From Crocinitomicaceae bacterium (GTDB taxonomy: Bacteria; Bacteroidota; Bacteroidia; Flavobacteriales_D; Crocinitomicaceae): a stretch of DNA of 64,000 nt. Under the pieces are notes generated by a model that ran no database searches, was not told the DNA's origin, and worked only from the letters and a program-made list of their open reading frames with translations. Location: NCBI GenBank assembly GCA_030833845.1, contig JAURGK010000008.1, positions 1-64,000 on the forward strand. The letters are read 5' to 3'. Positions 52,296 to 61,203 of this stretch are shown piece after piece (position 1 is the first letter of the stretch; every line of letters starts with the position of its first letter). Made by a program: the position numbers and the translations under genes.

Positions 52296-53531
52296 ATGGA
52301 AACCAATACACTCAATAAGCTTTCTCTCTTCGTTGAAGATTTACACGAAGCTAGTTTGGCCCCTCAACCACTCATAGACGCAGCCAAAGAATATTTATTG
52401 GGGCAGGATTTACCTACTACCAAATCCGAAAGATTTAAATACACGCGCTTAGCAAAACTCGCAAATGCCAATTTTACTGACCCTTCAAAAACAAGCAATT
52501 CAGTAGAAAAGCCCTTAGCTCCTATTGAAGATGCGTATTTACTCATCATTAACCACGAAGAAGTTATTCTTCCTCAGGATTTACCCAAAGGTGTGGACAT
52601 ATGCCTTATCCAAGATTCTCCTGTAGCTTGGCATGAGGCCGCGTTTAAGGATGTTTTTGGCGCATTAAATACCTTGCATGCCCAAATGGGGCTTTCGATT
52701 TGCATTCGCCGCAATACTGTACTTGATAAACCCCTACAAATTGTACATGCTCATAACGGAGGGAAACAATTTTTTAGACATCATTTACAATTTGAACAAA
52801 ACTCAGAGGCACAAATTTATTTTGTCTCCCAATCTATGGAGGGTTCTGTAAGTTTTGCCCACACGCATTTCCAATTCGATATTGCTAAAGACGCTCGAAT
52901 TAAAATTTTTAAAATTCAAGATACTTCAAGCGGGCATTTCCACTTCACTGAAGACCGCGCCAAACAAGCAGAAGGGTCACATTTCCAAATCAATACCCTC
53001 ACCTTAGACGGCAGTTTTGTACGCAATGATTCACAAGTACAAATCCAAGGAGAACATGCTCAAACTTATCTGAATGGTGCCTATTGGCTCAAAGATGACC
53101 AGCATCTTGCCAATTACACCACCATTGATCATCAAGTACCCAATTGCGAATCATTCGAAACGTACAAAGGAGTAGCTGCTGATAAGGCAGTTGGGGTGTT
53201 TAACGGTAAAGTTTTTGTACGCAAAGACGCTCAGAAAACCAATGCATACCAGAGTAATGCCAATGTATTACTTTCTGAAGACGCAAGTATTAATTCCAAG
53301 CCAGAGTTGGAAATTTATGCAGACGACGTCAAGTGTTCTCATGGATCCACCACAGGCCAGCTCGATGAAAATGCCTTGTTCTACCTGCGCGCTAGAGGGC
53401 TCAGCGAATCTGCTGCTAAAAACCTACTGCTTCAGGCTTTTATGGAAGATGTTTTGACTTATATTCCCAACGAAGACTTGCTTAAATTCATACATCACAG
53501 AATTGGCCAAAGATTTAATTGGGTTTATTAA
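52296..53531 (+). CDS. sufD: Fe-S cluster assembly protein SufD
   Basis: SufD is the SufB partner in the SufBC2D scaffold. The 411-residue protein shows PTTKSERFKYTRLAKL at the N-terminus, a central beta-helix, and the C-terminal KPELEIYADDVKCSHGSTTGQLDENALFYLRARGLSE typical of SufD. The ATG at 52296 directly follows sufC; the longer open frame from 52263 overlaps sufC in another frame. No sufS or sufE follows: a terminator and the convergent atp operon come next. Confidence 0.95.
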   Translation: METNTLNKLSLFVEDLHEASLAPQPLIDAAKEYLLGQDLPTTKSERFKYTRLAKLANANFTDPSKTSNSVEKPLAPIEDAYLLIINHEEVILPQDLPKGVDICLIQDSPVAWHEAAFKDVFGALNTLHAQMGLSICIRRNTVLDKPLQIVHAHNGGKQFFRHHLQFEQNSEAQIYFVSQSMEGSVSFAHTHFQFDIAKDARIKIFKIQDTSSGHFHFTEDRAKQAEGSHFQINTLTLDGSFVRNDSQVQIQGEHAQTYLNGAYWLKDDQHLANYTTIDHQVPNCESFETYKGVAADKAVGVFNGKVFVRKDAQKTNAYQSNANVLLSEDASINSKPELEIYADDVKCSHGSTTGQLDENALFYLRARGLSESAAKNLLLQAFMEDVLTYIPNEDLLKFIHHRIGQRFNWVY

Positions 53532-53559
53532 TTTTCTTCAAATCATCATTATTTAAAAT

Positions 53560-53590
53560 AAAAAGAGCGCCTTCTGGGCGCTCTTTTTTT
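53560..53590. terminator. Bidirectional intrinsic terminator between suf and atp operons
   Basis: A GC-rich stem (AAAAAGAGCGCC with complement around TTCT) is flanked by an A run and seven T residues. It lies 28 bases after sufD on the plus strand and 18 bases after atpG on the minus strand, and can stop both convergent operons. Confidence 0.9.
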
Positions 53591-53608
53591 ATGGAGTAAT
53601 TTTTTGAA

Positions 53609-54478
53609 TTAAGCATTTAATGCCTCTGCACCTCCAACGATTTCTAAAATTTCATTGGTGATTGCAGCCTGACGTGCTTTGTTGTAACTTAATTTAAGAC
53701 TCTTTTGCAACTCAGATGCATTGTCAGTAGCCTTGTGCATGGCTGTCATGCGGGCACCATGTTCTGCAGCAAATGAATCGCGGATGGCTTTATAGAGTTG
53801 AAGCTTCATAGATTTTGGAAGCAAGTCTTCTACAATTTCCATTTTTGAAGGTTCAAAGATGTAGTCACCCGATTCTGCGCTTCCAACTGTTGGAACTATC
53901 GGTAAGAACTGTTCTGTTTCAATCTTTTGAGTTGCAGCATTTACAAAACGATTGTAAACAAATACAACTTTATCAAAAGACTGATTAATGAATTGCACCA
54001 TGATTTCTTCAGCAACTTGAGCAACTACCTCAAAACGAAGGTCTGTGTAGACATCCTCCATTTGTTCGATTTTTGCATTGTGATAGAAGTTTGGTGTGCG
54101 CTTGTAAACGTCCTTGATTTTTTTACCAATACAAAGTACAGAAACCTCTTTGCCTGCGTAATCCTCATTGATTAAAACACCAACTCGTTTAATAATGTTA
54201 TTGTTGAAACCACCACATAAACCACGATTTGATGTAATGCCAACGATAAGTACCTTATTAACATTGCGTTGCTCTGCATAAGCATTTTCAGAAAGATCAA
54301 GACTAGCGCTCAAATTTTCTAGGATTTCGCGGAGCTTACCGGCATACGGACGCATTTGGGTAACGGCGTCTTGCGCACGTTTCAACTTTGCAGCAGATAC
54401 CATTTTCATTGCTGAAGTGATCTGCATTGTTGACCCGACTGAACTGATGCGGTTACGTATTTCTTTTAAATTCGCCAT
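53609..54478 (-). CDS. atpG: F1 ATP synthase subunit gamma
   Basis: The gamma subunit is the central rotor shaft. The 289-residue protein starts MANLKEIRNRISSVGSTMQITSAMKMVSAAKLKRAQ and ends SYNKARQAAITNEILEIVGGAEAL, the conserved N- and C-terminal coiled-coil helices; SNRGLCGGFN is also typical. It is the last gene of the operon; atpD and atpC do not follow. Confidence 0.97.
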   Translation of the reverse strand: MANLKEIRNRISSVGSTMQITSAMKMVSAAKLKRAQDAVTQMRPYAGKLREILENLSASLDLSENAYAEQRNVNKVLIVGITSNRGLCGGFNNNIIKRVGVLINEDYAGKEVSVLCIGKKIKDVYKRTPNFYHNAKIEQMEDVYTDLRFEVVAQVAEEIMVQFINQSFDKVVFVYNRFVNAATQKIETEQFLPIVPTVGSAESGDYIFEPSKMEIVEDLLPKSMKLQLYKAIRDSFAAEHGARMTAMHKATDNASELQKSLKLSYNKARQAAITNEILEIVGGAEALNA

Positions 54479-54499
54479 TATAATCCTGAATTATCGCAA

Positions 54500-56077
54500 T
54501 TAAGCAAATTTAGCTGCAACTTCTTTTGCTGTTTTAGTCAATACCGCTTCGATTTCATCGGTATATTTTCCTGCCTTAAGTGCAACAAGTGTGTCAGCAT
54601 GGTTTGCTTCAAGAACAGTCAAGAAATCTTTCTCAAATTCTTTGATTTGATTTACAGGAACTGGTTGCATTAGGCCCTTAACACCAGCGTAGATAATCGC
54701 AATCTGCTTTTCTACTGGGTAGGGGTCTCCTTCGCGTTGTTTTAGGATTTCAACGTTTCGTGCACCCTTATCAAGCACTGCCTTTGTGGCCGCATCAAGG
54801 TCAGAACCAAACTTGGCAAAAGCTTCCAATTCGCGGTACTGGGCTTGATCTAACTTGAGTGTACCAGCCACTTTTTTCATTGACTTAATTTGTGCAGATC
54901 CTCCAACTCGAGATACCGAGATACCCACGTTAATTGCCGGACGAATACCTGAGTTGAATAAATCCGACTCCAGGAAAATCTGGCCATCCGTAATGGAAAT
55001 TACGTTTGTTGGAATATAAGCAGAAACGTCTCCAGCTTGAGTTTCAATGATTGGCAATGCAGTTAAAGAACCACCACCCTTTACTTTATCTTTCAATGAA
55101 GCTGGGAGGTCATTCATTTGAGAAGCAATACTATCATCTGCAATTACCTTTGCAGCACGCTCTAACAAACGTGAGTGGAGGTAGAAAACGTCACCAGGAT
55201 ATGCCTCGCGACCCGGCGGGCGACGCAAAAGAAGTGAAACCTCACGGTAAGCAACAGCTTGCTTAGAAAGGTCGTCATAAACAATAAGGGCTGGTTTTCC
55301 GCAGTCACGGAAATATTCACCAATTGCCGCTCCGGTCATTGGTGCATAAAATTGCATAGGTGCAGGGTCAGAAGCATTGGCCGCAACCACTGTTGTGTAA
55401 GCCATTGCACCCGCATCTTCTAATTTTTTAACAATTCCAGCAACCGTTGATCCTTTTTGACCAATGGCAACATATATACAAAATACAGGCTCGCCACGAT
55501 CGTAAAATTCGCGCTGATTAATGATTGTATCAATAGCAACAGTAGTTTTTCCTGTTTGGCGGTCACCAATGATGAGCTCACGTTGACCACGTCCAATTGG
55601 AATCATGGCATCAACGGCCTTGATACCAGTTTGAAGTGGCTCGTTTACTGGCTGACGGAAAATTACCCCTGGCGCTTTGCGTTCAATTGGCATTTCATAA
55701 AGATCGCCTTGAATTGGACCTTTACCATCAATTGGTTGTCCGAGGGTGTCGACAACACGGCCAACCATACCATCTCCAACATTTACAGATGCAATTTTTC
55801 CTAAACGACGTACGGTATCTCCTTCTTTTACACTTGACGAACGACCAAGCAATACCGCCCCGACGTTGTCTTCCTCTAGGTTGAGTGCAATTCCTTGCAT
55901 TCCACCGTCAAATTCAATAAGTTCACCATATTGTACGCCATTCATTCCGTAGATGCGCGCAATACCATCTCCTACCTGAAGTACTGTACCTACTTCTTGT
56001 AATTCAGCCTCAGAACGAAAACCTGAGAGTTGCTCTCTCAATATCGCGGAAACTTCTGCTGGTTTAATATCTGCCAT
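54500..56077 (-). CDS. atpA: F1 ATP synthase subunit alpha
   Basis: The 525-residue alpha subunit forms the F1 hexamer with beta. It contains the beta-barrel start ([16 protein letters not shown]), the P-loop GDRQTGKTT (171-179), [34 protein letters not shown] and the arginine-finger region [16 protein letters not shown]. It stands 30 bases after atpH and 21 before atpG. Confidence 0.98.
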   Translation of the reverse strand: MADIKPAEVSAILREQLSGFRSEAELQEVGTVLQVGDGIARIYGMNGVQYGELIEFDGGMQGIALNLEEDNVGAVLLGRSSSVKEGDTVRRLGKIASVNVGDGMVGRVVDTLGQPIDGKGPIQGDLYEMPIERKAPGVIFRQPVNEPLQTGIKAVDAMIPIGRGQRELIIGDRQTGKTTVAIDTIINQREFYDRGEPVFCIYVAIGQKGSTVAGIVKKLEDAGAMAYTTVVAANASDPAPMQFYAPMTGAAIGEYFRDCGKPALIVYDDLSKQAVAYREVSLLLRRPPGREAYPGDVFYLHSRLLERAAKVIADDSIASQMNDLPASLKDKVKGGGSLTALPIIETQAGDVSAYIPTNVISITDGQIFLESDLFNSGIRPAINVGISVSRVGGSAQIKSMKKVAGTLKLDQAQYRELEAFAKFGSDLDAATKAVLDKGARNVEILKQREGDPYPVEKQIAIIYAGVKGLMQPVPVNQIKEFEKDFLTVLEANHADTLVALKAGKYTDEIEAVLTKTAKEVAAKFA

Positions 56078-56107
56078 TTGTACTTTTTTTATTTTGTCTT
56101 TTGACGA

Positions 56108-56638
56108 TTATACGAATTGTTGTTTAAGGCGCTTTAGTTGGGTTGCAACCGAAGCGTCAATTTGGTGGTCGCCCATACGGACAACAAAACCACCTATTAA
56201 AGAAGCATCTATTTCTTCTGTAATTTCAGGAGTTCCGCTTACCGCAGCAGCCACCTTTTCTAGTATTGAAGATTTTGTGCTTTCTTCGAGTTTTTGTGCA
56301 CTGATGATTGTAATTGGTACAATACCTCGGTGTGCTTTTAATTGGGCAATAAATTGCATTGCCATATCTATCATTACAGATTCTCTACCGTTATTGGTAA
56401 CTAGGGTAAGAAAATCGATAGAAGTTTGATTGAAATCTTTACATATTTGTTTGATCACAGCAACTTTTTTGTCGATATTGATCAATGGAGAATTCAAAAA
56501 GACTTGAAAATCATGAGCCTCACGGGCTAATTGAATCAACTGAAGCATATCTGCTTCAACCAATTCAACTTTATTGTGCTCGAGAGCCAACTCTAATAGA
56601 GCTTTAGCATAACGAACAGCAGATTTATTTGACTTCAT
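56108..56638 (-). CDS. atpH: ATP synthase subunit delta
   Basis: The 176-residue delta subunit links F1 to the peripheral stalk. The N-terminal helical bundle begins SAVRYAKALLELALEHN and the C-terminal part has IIGG-like DASLIGGFVVRMGDHQIDASVATQLKRLKQQ. It is spaced 3 bases from atpF. Confidence 0.95.
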   Translation of the reverse strand: MKSNKSAVRYAKALLELALEHNKVELVEADMLQLIQLAREAHDFQVFLNSPLINIDKKVAVIKQICKDFNQTSIDFLTLVTNNGRESVMIDMAMQFIAQLKAHRGIVPITIISAQKLEESTKSSILEKVAAAVSGTPEITEEIDASLIGGFVVRMGDHQIDASVATQLKRLKQQFV

Positions 56639-56641
56639 GGA

Positions 56642-57136
56642 TTAATTCATTTTGATTTCACCAGCAAGCTGAGAGGCTAGAGCCTTTTGCTTTTCATCAG
56701 CACTCAATTCTTGACGTACTACTTTTTCGGCAATCTCCAAAGAAAGGGATGCGATATGATTTTTTAGCTCAGCCATTGCTGCGGCCTTTTCACTATTGAT
56801 GTTATGACGAGCCGCCTCAACCAATTTAGCGGCCTCATCTTTGGCTTTTCCTTTGGCCTCTTCAACCATGCTGTTGGCAGCTTCTTTCGCTTCTTTCAAA
56901 ATTTGATCGCGCTCGGCACGTGCAGCTTTGAGAATTTGGTCATTCTCAGCTTTAAGTGCTTGCATTTCAGCTTTGGTTTTTTCCGCTAAGTCAAGTGCCT
57001 CTGCAATCTTTTGCTCGCGGGTATTCACGGCGCTAAGAATTGGCTTCCAAGCAAATTTGACTAGTAAAAAAAACAAGAGACAGAACACAATTCCTGTCCA
57101 AACGAGTAAACCAAAATCAGGTAAAATTAAATCCAT
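56642..57136 (-). CDS. atpF: ATP synthase subunit b
   Basis: The 164-residue b subunit has one N-terminal transmembrane helix (about 6-28, LLVWTGIVFCLLFFLLVKFAW) followed by KPILSAVNTREQKIAEALDLAEKTKAE and a long Ala/Glu/Lys-rich coiled coil that forms the stator stalk. It is separated from atpE by 64 bases containing a strong hairpin. Confidence 0.96.
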   Translation of the reverse strand: MDLILPDFGLLVWTGIVFCLLFFLLVKFAWKPILSAVNTREQKIAEALDLAEKTKAEMQALKAENDQILKAARAERDQILKEAKEAANSMVEEAKGKAKDEAAKLVEAARHNINSEKAAAMAELKNHIASLSLEIAEKVVRQELSADEKQKALASQLAGEIKMN

Positions 57137-57159
57137 TGTTGTGCTTTTTTAAATTTTAT

Positions 57160-57192
57160 AAAAGGAATCCAACCAACCGTTGGATTCCTTTT
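57160..57192 (-). terminator. Perfect stem-loop between atpE and atpF
   Basis: A 14-bp perfect stem (AAAAGGAATCCAAC and its complement) with a 5-base loop. On the minus strand it lies 9 bases after the atpE stop and is followed by TTTTATAAAATTT, a terminator-like tail, yet the downstream ATP synthase genes continue. It is likely a partial terminator or a 3'-end stabiliser for atpBE mRNA. Confidence 0.75.
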
Positions 57193-57200
57193 GATTTGAA

Positions 57201-57440
<240 letters not shown>

Positions 57441-57447
57441 TTACTAT

Positions 57448-58578
57448 TTAATGGTGTGCCTCTTCAACCGCAGCTCCAATAAACAATGCCGAGAGCATTG
57501 CAAAAAGGAAACCTTGTAAAAAAGCAACGAGGATTTCTAACACAGAAATAAACAAAGCCATCGGCACAGACAAACCTGCCCATGCTATGTTTTTGTTAAT
57601 GAAAATGATAGAAATCAAAGCTAAAACAATAATGTGGCCCGCGGTAATGTTGGCGAACAAACGAATCATGAGTGCGAAAGGCTTAGTAAGAATACCTATC
57701 AACTCAATGGGAATCATAAATATCTTCATAGGAACTGGAATGCCTGGCATCCAAAAAATGTGTCCCCAATAATTTTTATTTCCTGAAAGTACCGTAACTA
57801 ATAAAGTACACACAGCTAAAAACAAAGTAATAGTTATATTTCCTGTAAGGTTGGCACCACCTGGCAAAATTGGAATAAGCCCTAACATATTATTGATCCA
57901 AATGAAGAAAAAGATGGTCAATAAATATGGTACGTATTTGTGATACTTGTGTTGATCTATGTTTGCTTTGGCAATGTCATCACGAACCATCACAATGATA
58001 GGCTCGAAAAATTTCGCCAACCCTTTGGGAGCAACCGCACCATTTCTCTTGTAAAAACGGGCTACTGATAACATGATTATTAGGATCAACAAAGAACCAA
58101 AAATAAGAGAGGCCACATTTTTAGTGATAGATAGGTCAGTTGGCATGGCGTTGTGTGGGTGCTCACCATGAAATTTCAAATTATAAACAGGCTGTCCATT
58201 AGCAGTACCAATTTGATCCAGTTTGTAAATTTTTTCATGATATAGCGCATACCCCTTTGCAGGGCCAACACCTTCTAAATAATGATAGGCTGTACTGTCA
58301 GAAGACGGCACTTGCGACTCTTTTCCGTGATAAAAATGCTTTGAACTAAAACACTTGAATCCGTTGTCATGTAAGATTACTGGAAGGTATAAACTAATGC
58401 TTTCTTTACCCTCACCTGCAACATGCCACTCGTGGGCATCCTTGATGTGATGCATGATCATTTCGCCAACGTTGAAGGCTTCTTCCTTGGATGCATTCGC
58501 AAGTGGTTGATACACAAGGAATGACATTGCTAAAAAGAGAATTTGCAAAAGTGAAGAAAACTTACCTGCTTGTTGCAT
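57448..58578 (-). CDS. atpB: ATP synthase subunit a, with N-terminal extension
   Basis: The 376-residue a subunit provides the proton half-channels. Its C-terminal part has NNMLGLIPILPGGANLTGN, PFALMIRLFANITAGH with the essential Arg306, and LQGFLFAMLSALFIG. The first ~150 residues are an addition relative to E. coli: a signal-peptide-like segment (about 10-30) and a His-rich exported domain. This long form is usual in Bacteroidota. It is the first gene of the operon, 38 bases after a good promoter; no atpI or atpZ precedes it. Confidence 0.96.
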   Translation of the reverse strand: MQQAGKFSSLLQILFLAMSFLVYQPLANASKEEAFNVGEMIMHHIKDAHEWHVAGEGKESISLYLPVILHDNGFKCFSSKHFYHGKESQVPSSDSTAYHYLEGVGPAKGYALYHEKIYKLDQIGTANGQPVYNLKFHGEHPHNAMPTDLSITKNVASLIFGSLLILIIMLSVARFYKRNGAVAPKGLAKFFEPIIVMVRDDIAKANIDQHKYHKYVPYLLTIFFFIWINNMLGLIPILPGGANLTGNITITLFLAVCTLLVTVLSGNKNYWGHIFWMPGIPVPMKIFMIPIELIGILTKPFALMIRLFANITAGHIIVLALISIIFINKNIAWAGLSVPMALFISVLEILVAFLQGFLFAMLSALFIGAAVEEAHH

Positions 58579-58615
58579 TAGAATGTATTTAAGCGTGTTT
58601 GCGAAAAAATTTTTG

Positions 58616-58645
58616 CAAAGTTAGTCAAACTTTCTAAAGAAACAA
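58616..58645 (-). promoter_or_regulatory. Promoter of the atpBEFHAG operon
   Basis: On the minus strand TTG, 19 bases, then TAACTTTG (perfect TAnnTTTG). The -7 region overlaps an imperfect TTTGC/GCAAA inverted repeat at 58598-58619. Confidence 0.65.
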
Positions 58646-58668
58646 CTTAATTTTTCAACAATTCAGGG

Positions 58669-59214
58669 CTATTGCTTGCGCAATTTCTTGTATAATTTAA
58701 TGCCTAACATCAACAAGACCCCGACGGCAAAAAAACCGAGAGTTCCCGAGATCCAATTCAATTGATTTTTTAAAACAACGATAAATACAATGCTGACCAA
58801 AAATAAGGTCGCTATCTCATTCCAAATACGCAATTGACCTGAAGTCCAGCGTAGTGCGCCCGACTCGCAATGACGCAACATTCGCTGAGAATAAAAATGA
58901 TAAATCAAAAGCATTACCACAAAACCTAACTTGAGGTGCATCCAAGGAGCATGCAGTAAATAGTTTGGATTGAGCGCGATCATCCAAACCCCAAAAAGCA
59001 CCGTGAGCAACATGGCAGGCGTGGTAATTATCCACCACAGGCGCTGCATCATGATGACAAACTGAGGCTGAAGTATGGCTTTTTGAGCAGGAATTTTATC
59101 GTCAGCTTCTTTGAAATAGATAAACAATCGAACCATGTAGAAAAGTCCGGCAAACCAGCTCACCATAAAAATAAGGTGCAGGGCCTTGATGTAATCATAA
59201 GTAGCGTTAGCCAT
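58669..59214 (-). CDS. hemJ: HemJ-type protoporphyrinogen oxidase / CopD-like membrane protein
   Basis: The 181-residue protein has four to five membrane helices and conserved features of the HemJ (UPF0093) family: YIKALHLIFMVSWFAGLFYMVRLFIY with the key His near residue 13, QRLWWIITTPAMLLTVLFG, and a PWMHLKLGFVVMLLIYHFY helix with further histidines. HemJ oxidises protoporphyrinogen IX to protoporphyrin IX in haem synthesis. The hemA-hemC-hemD cluster 2 kb away supports the role; a CopD-like function is the alternative. The start follows a perfect -7 element by 4 bases. Confidence 0.85.
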   Translation of the reverse strand: MANATYDYIKALHLIFMVSWFAGLFYMVRLFIYFKEADDKIPAQKAILQPQFVIMMQRLWWIITTPAMLLTVLFGVWMIALNPNYLLHAPWMHLKLGFVVMLLIYHFYSQRMLRHCESGALRWTSGQLRIWNEIATLFLVSIVFIVVLKNQLNWISGTLGFFAVGVLLMLGIKLYKKLRKQ

Positions 59215-59218
59215 AATG

Positions 59219-59226
59219 CAAATTTA
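59219..59226 (-). promoter_or_regulatory. -7 element, leaderless spacing, hemJ
   Basis: Minus strand TAAATTTG-CATT-ATG: perfect TAnnTTTG with a 4-base spacer. It abuts the -33 TTG of the divergent gene at 59228. Confidence 0.6.
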
Positions 59227-59227
59227 A

Positions 59228-59256
59228 TTGAATGCACCTGATTCATGCTATATTTG
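59228..59256 (+). promoter_or_regulatory. Promoter of the secreted protein at 59273
   Basis: TTG (59228-59230), 18 bases, then TATATTTG (59249-59256), ending 16 bases before the ATG at 59273. An ATG at 59258 would lie before the predicted transcript start, so 59273 is favoured. Confidence 0.6.
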
Positions 59257-59272
59257 TATGAAAAGCTGCACC

Positions 59273-60085
59273 ATGTTGTACCGATTGATCTTTCTAATCC
59301 TTTGCTATGATTTGTCTTTGGTGTATAGTCAAACGGAATTGCTCTCTTTAGAAGGCACCTACCAAGATAAAAACTTGCTTGTCAATAACCCCCCAATGCC
59401 AGACGGTTTTGGTTTTTGCATTAGTAAAGTTACCGTGAATGGCGAAATCTTACCTGCTGTCATTCAAACGTCACACTTCGAAATAGACTTTCGGTTATTT
59501 CACCTCAAGAAAGGCGATGAAGTTTTTGTTGTACTAGAGCACGCTCCGGGATGTGAGCCTCGATTTTTAAATCCCATAGTGCTGTTGCCGAGTAGCACTT
59601 TTAACTGTACTCAAATTAGTGTCCAACAAAATGGGTTGTTAAAATGGACTACCACCAACGAGCAGGCCATACTTGATTTTAGTATTGAACAGTACAAATG
59701 GGGCCGTTGGGTGGAGGTCGGGCAGGTGAAAGGTAAGGGCACTCCTAATCAAACTACTTATCAGTTTCAACTTTCACCTCACTCTGGGAAAAATACGGTG
59801 CGGGTTTCTCAAACCGACAGCTCAGGCAAACCAAGAGTATCAAAAAGTGCAAGTTTCACTTCGAATGTTGCTGCTGTTTCATTTAGTCCGACTAAAGTGC
59901 AATCTGCCTTATATTTCAAATCCAAAGGGCAAGCCGTTCGCACGAAATTTGAAATTTATGATGCCTATGGCAATTTATTGAAAACGGGCTACAGCACCTC
60001 TGTTGATTGCCGCAATATTGTAGATGGGGTATACTTTATTAACTATGACAACAAGACCGAAAAATTCATCAAAATTGACAACTAA
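59273..60085 (+). CDS. Uncharacterised secreted protein, possible T9SS substrate
   Basis: The 270-residue protein has a signal peptide (MLYRLIFLILCYDLSLVYSQ) and beta-rich domains with two early cysteines (FGFCISKV, HAPGCEPRF). The C-terminal ~70 residues (SALYFKSKGQAVRTKFEIYDAYGNLLKTG ending in a KFIKIDN strand) resemble a T9SS type A sorting domain but lack the usual YPNP start, so this is tentative. It is followed after 2 bases by the epimerase gene, which is unlikely to be functionally related. No family was recognised for the main part. Confidence 0.72.
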   Translation: MLYRLIFLILCYDLSLVYSQTELLSLEGTYQDKNLLVNNPPMPDGFGFCISKVTVNGEILPAVIQTSHFEIDFRLFHLKKGDEVFVVLEHAPGCEPRFLNPIVLLPSSTFNCTQISVQQNGLLKWTTTNEQAILDFSIEQYKWGRWVEVGQVKGKGTPNQTTYQFQLSPHSGKNTVRVSQTDSSGKPRVSKSASFTSNVAAVSFSPTKVQSALYFKSKGQAVRTKFEIYDAYGNLLKTGYSTSVDCRNIVDGVYFINYDNKTEKFIKIDN

Positions 60086-60087
60086 CC

Positions 60088-60492
60088 ATGAAGCGCATTG
60101 AACATTTAGGTATTGCAGTTGCTGACTTAACTGAAGCTATTCCACTCTATGAAGTGCTGCTCAATACCCCTTGCTATAAACAAGAGGAGGTGGCCTCTGA
60201 AGGAGTCAAGACAGCTTTTTTTCAGGTTGGAGAATCTAAAATAGAGCTGCTCGAAGCAAGCAACTCCGAATCGCCAATCGCTAAATTTTTACAAAAAAAC
60301 GGCCCGGGTTTTCATCATGTTGCTTTTGAAGTAGCAGATATTGAATCTGAGATTCAAAGATTGCAATCTGCAGGTTTTCAGCTCATACACCTCTCACCAA
60401 AAGCAGGGGCTGATAACAAGCTCATCGCATTTTTACATCCAAAATCTAGCGGTGGACTACTCGTTGAGCTTTGTCAAGAAAAAAATCCATAA
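60088..60492 (+). CDS. mce: Methylmalonyl-CoA epimerase
   Basis: The enzyme interconverts the 2R and 2S forms of methylmalonyl-CoA, linking propionyl-CoA and succinyl-CoA. The 134-residue vicinal-oxygen-chelate protein shows both repeats: RIEHLGIAVADLTEAIPLYEVLL with metal His, and GPGFHHVAFEVADIESEI with the second His, plus SKIELLE and GGLLVELCQ with the Glu ligands. The mutase genes are not in the window. It overlaps the convergent HAD gene by 19 bases. Confidence 0.95.
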   Translation: MKRIEHLGIAVADLTEAIPLYEVLLNTPCYKQEEVASEGVKTAFFQVGESKIELLEASNSESPIAKFLQKNGPGFHHVAFEVADIESEIQRLQSAGFQLIHLSPKAGADNKLIAFLHPKSSGGLLVELCQEKNP

Positions 60493-61088
60493 AAATCTGC
60501 TGCATTTTGGTAAAAAAAAGTTTGTAGTCCTGCCTGCTTTGCGCCTTCTATGTGTTGTGGGCTATCATCTATGAATAACACATCTTTGGGTTCAAAACCC
60601 ATTTGCTCACAAACCCACAAGAAAGTTTCTTCATGGGGTTTGCGCATTTGAATCTGATGAGAAAGAAATATTTGACTAAAATATGCGGAAGTTGGTTGAG
60701 GCGTTGCTTTTTGCCATTCTCTTTGTACTTCAACCCAATGCAATGCATTGGTATTACTCAACATAAACAATGGATAATGCTTGCTAAGCTGAGACAAAAG
60801 TTCAATCTTTTGCCCAGGAAAACTCCCAATCATTTGATTCCAAGCCCCAACCACTTGATTTGGTGTTGTCCCTGCTAGGGTATTAGGCAGCAATAAATTA
60901 ACAAAATGCTGTGGCGAAATCTCGCCACACTCAAAACGATCGAAAATTTGGTTTTGAGCAAATTGTGTGTAGTAGGTTTCAAATTGAGAGACGCCTAGCT
61001 TTTTAAATGCGTTTTCCGTAGCCAAATAATCAATATCAATAAGCACTCCACCTAAATCAAAAAGGATGGTTTTAAAAGTTAACTGCAT
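60474..61088 (-). CDS. HAD-IA family hydrolase
   Basis: The 204-residue protein has the HAD motifs: ILFDLGGVLIDID (motif I, nucleophile Asp at 10), LFMLSNTNALH (motif II), a Lys near 150 (IQMRKPHEETF, motif III) and VLFIDDSPQHIEGAKQAG (motif IV). It resembles HAD-IA variant 3 sugar-phosphate or nucleotide phosphatases; the substrate is unknown. Its ATG follows a perfect -7 element by 4 bases. Confidence 0.88.
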   Translation of the reverse strand: MQLTFKTILFDLGGVLIDIDYLATENAFKKLGVSQFETYYTQFAQNQIFDRFECGEISPQHFVNLLLPNTLAGTTPNQVVGAWNQMIGSFPGQKIELLSQLSKHYPLFMLSNTNALHWVEVQREWQKATPQPTSAYFSQIFLSHQIQMRKPHEETFLWVCEQMGFEPKDVLFIDDSPQHIEGAKQAGLQTFFYQNAADFYGFFS

Positions 61089-61092
61089 GACG

Positions 61093-61100
61093 CAAAATTA
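61093..61100 (-). promoter_or_regulatory. -7 element, leaderless spacing, HAD gene
   Basis: Minus strand TAATTTTG-CGTC-ATG: perfect TAnnTTTG with a 4-base spacer to the start. Confidence 0.6.
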
Positions 61101-61141
61101 TTCCAATTTTATCTATTTGAACCCATTCTAAATAAGCCTTT

Positions 61142-61163
61142 ATGACAATTCAATGACAATTCA
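61142..61163 (+). repeat. 11-bp tandem direct repeat upstream of hemA
   Basis: Two adjacent perfect copies of ATGACAATTCA, one helical turn apart, occupy the -33 region of the hemA promoter. They could bind a regulator as a side-by-side dimer. Confidence 0.55.
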
Positions 61164-61178
61164 GCTTTAAGTAGCCCT

Positions 61179-61186
61179 TATTTTTG
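61179..61186 (+). promoter_or_regulatory. -7 element of hemACD
   Basis: TATTTTTG matches TAnnTTTG and ends 17 bases before the TTG start of hemA. No -33 TTG is present; the direct repeat lies there instead. Confidence 0.55.
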
Positions 61187-61203
61187 CATTCAAAAGCGCT
61201 ACT

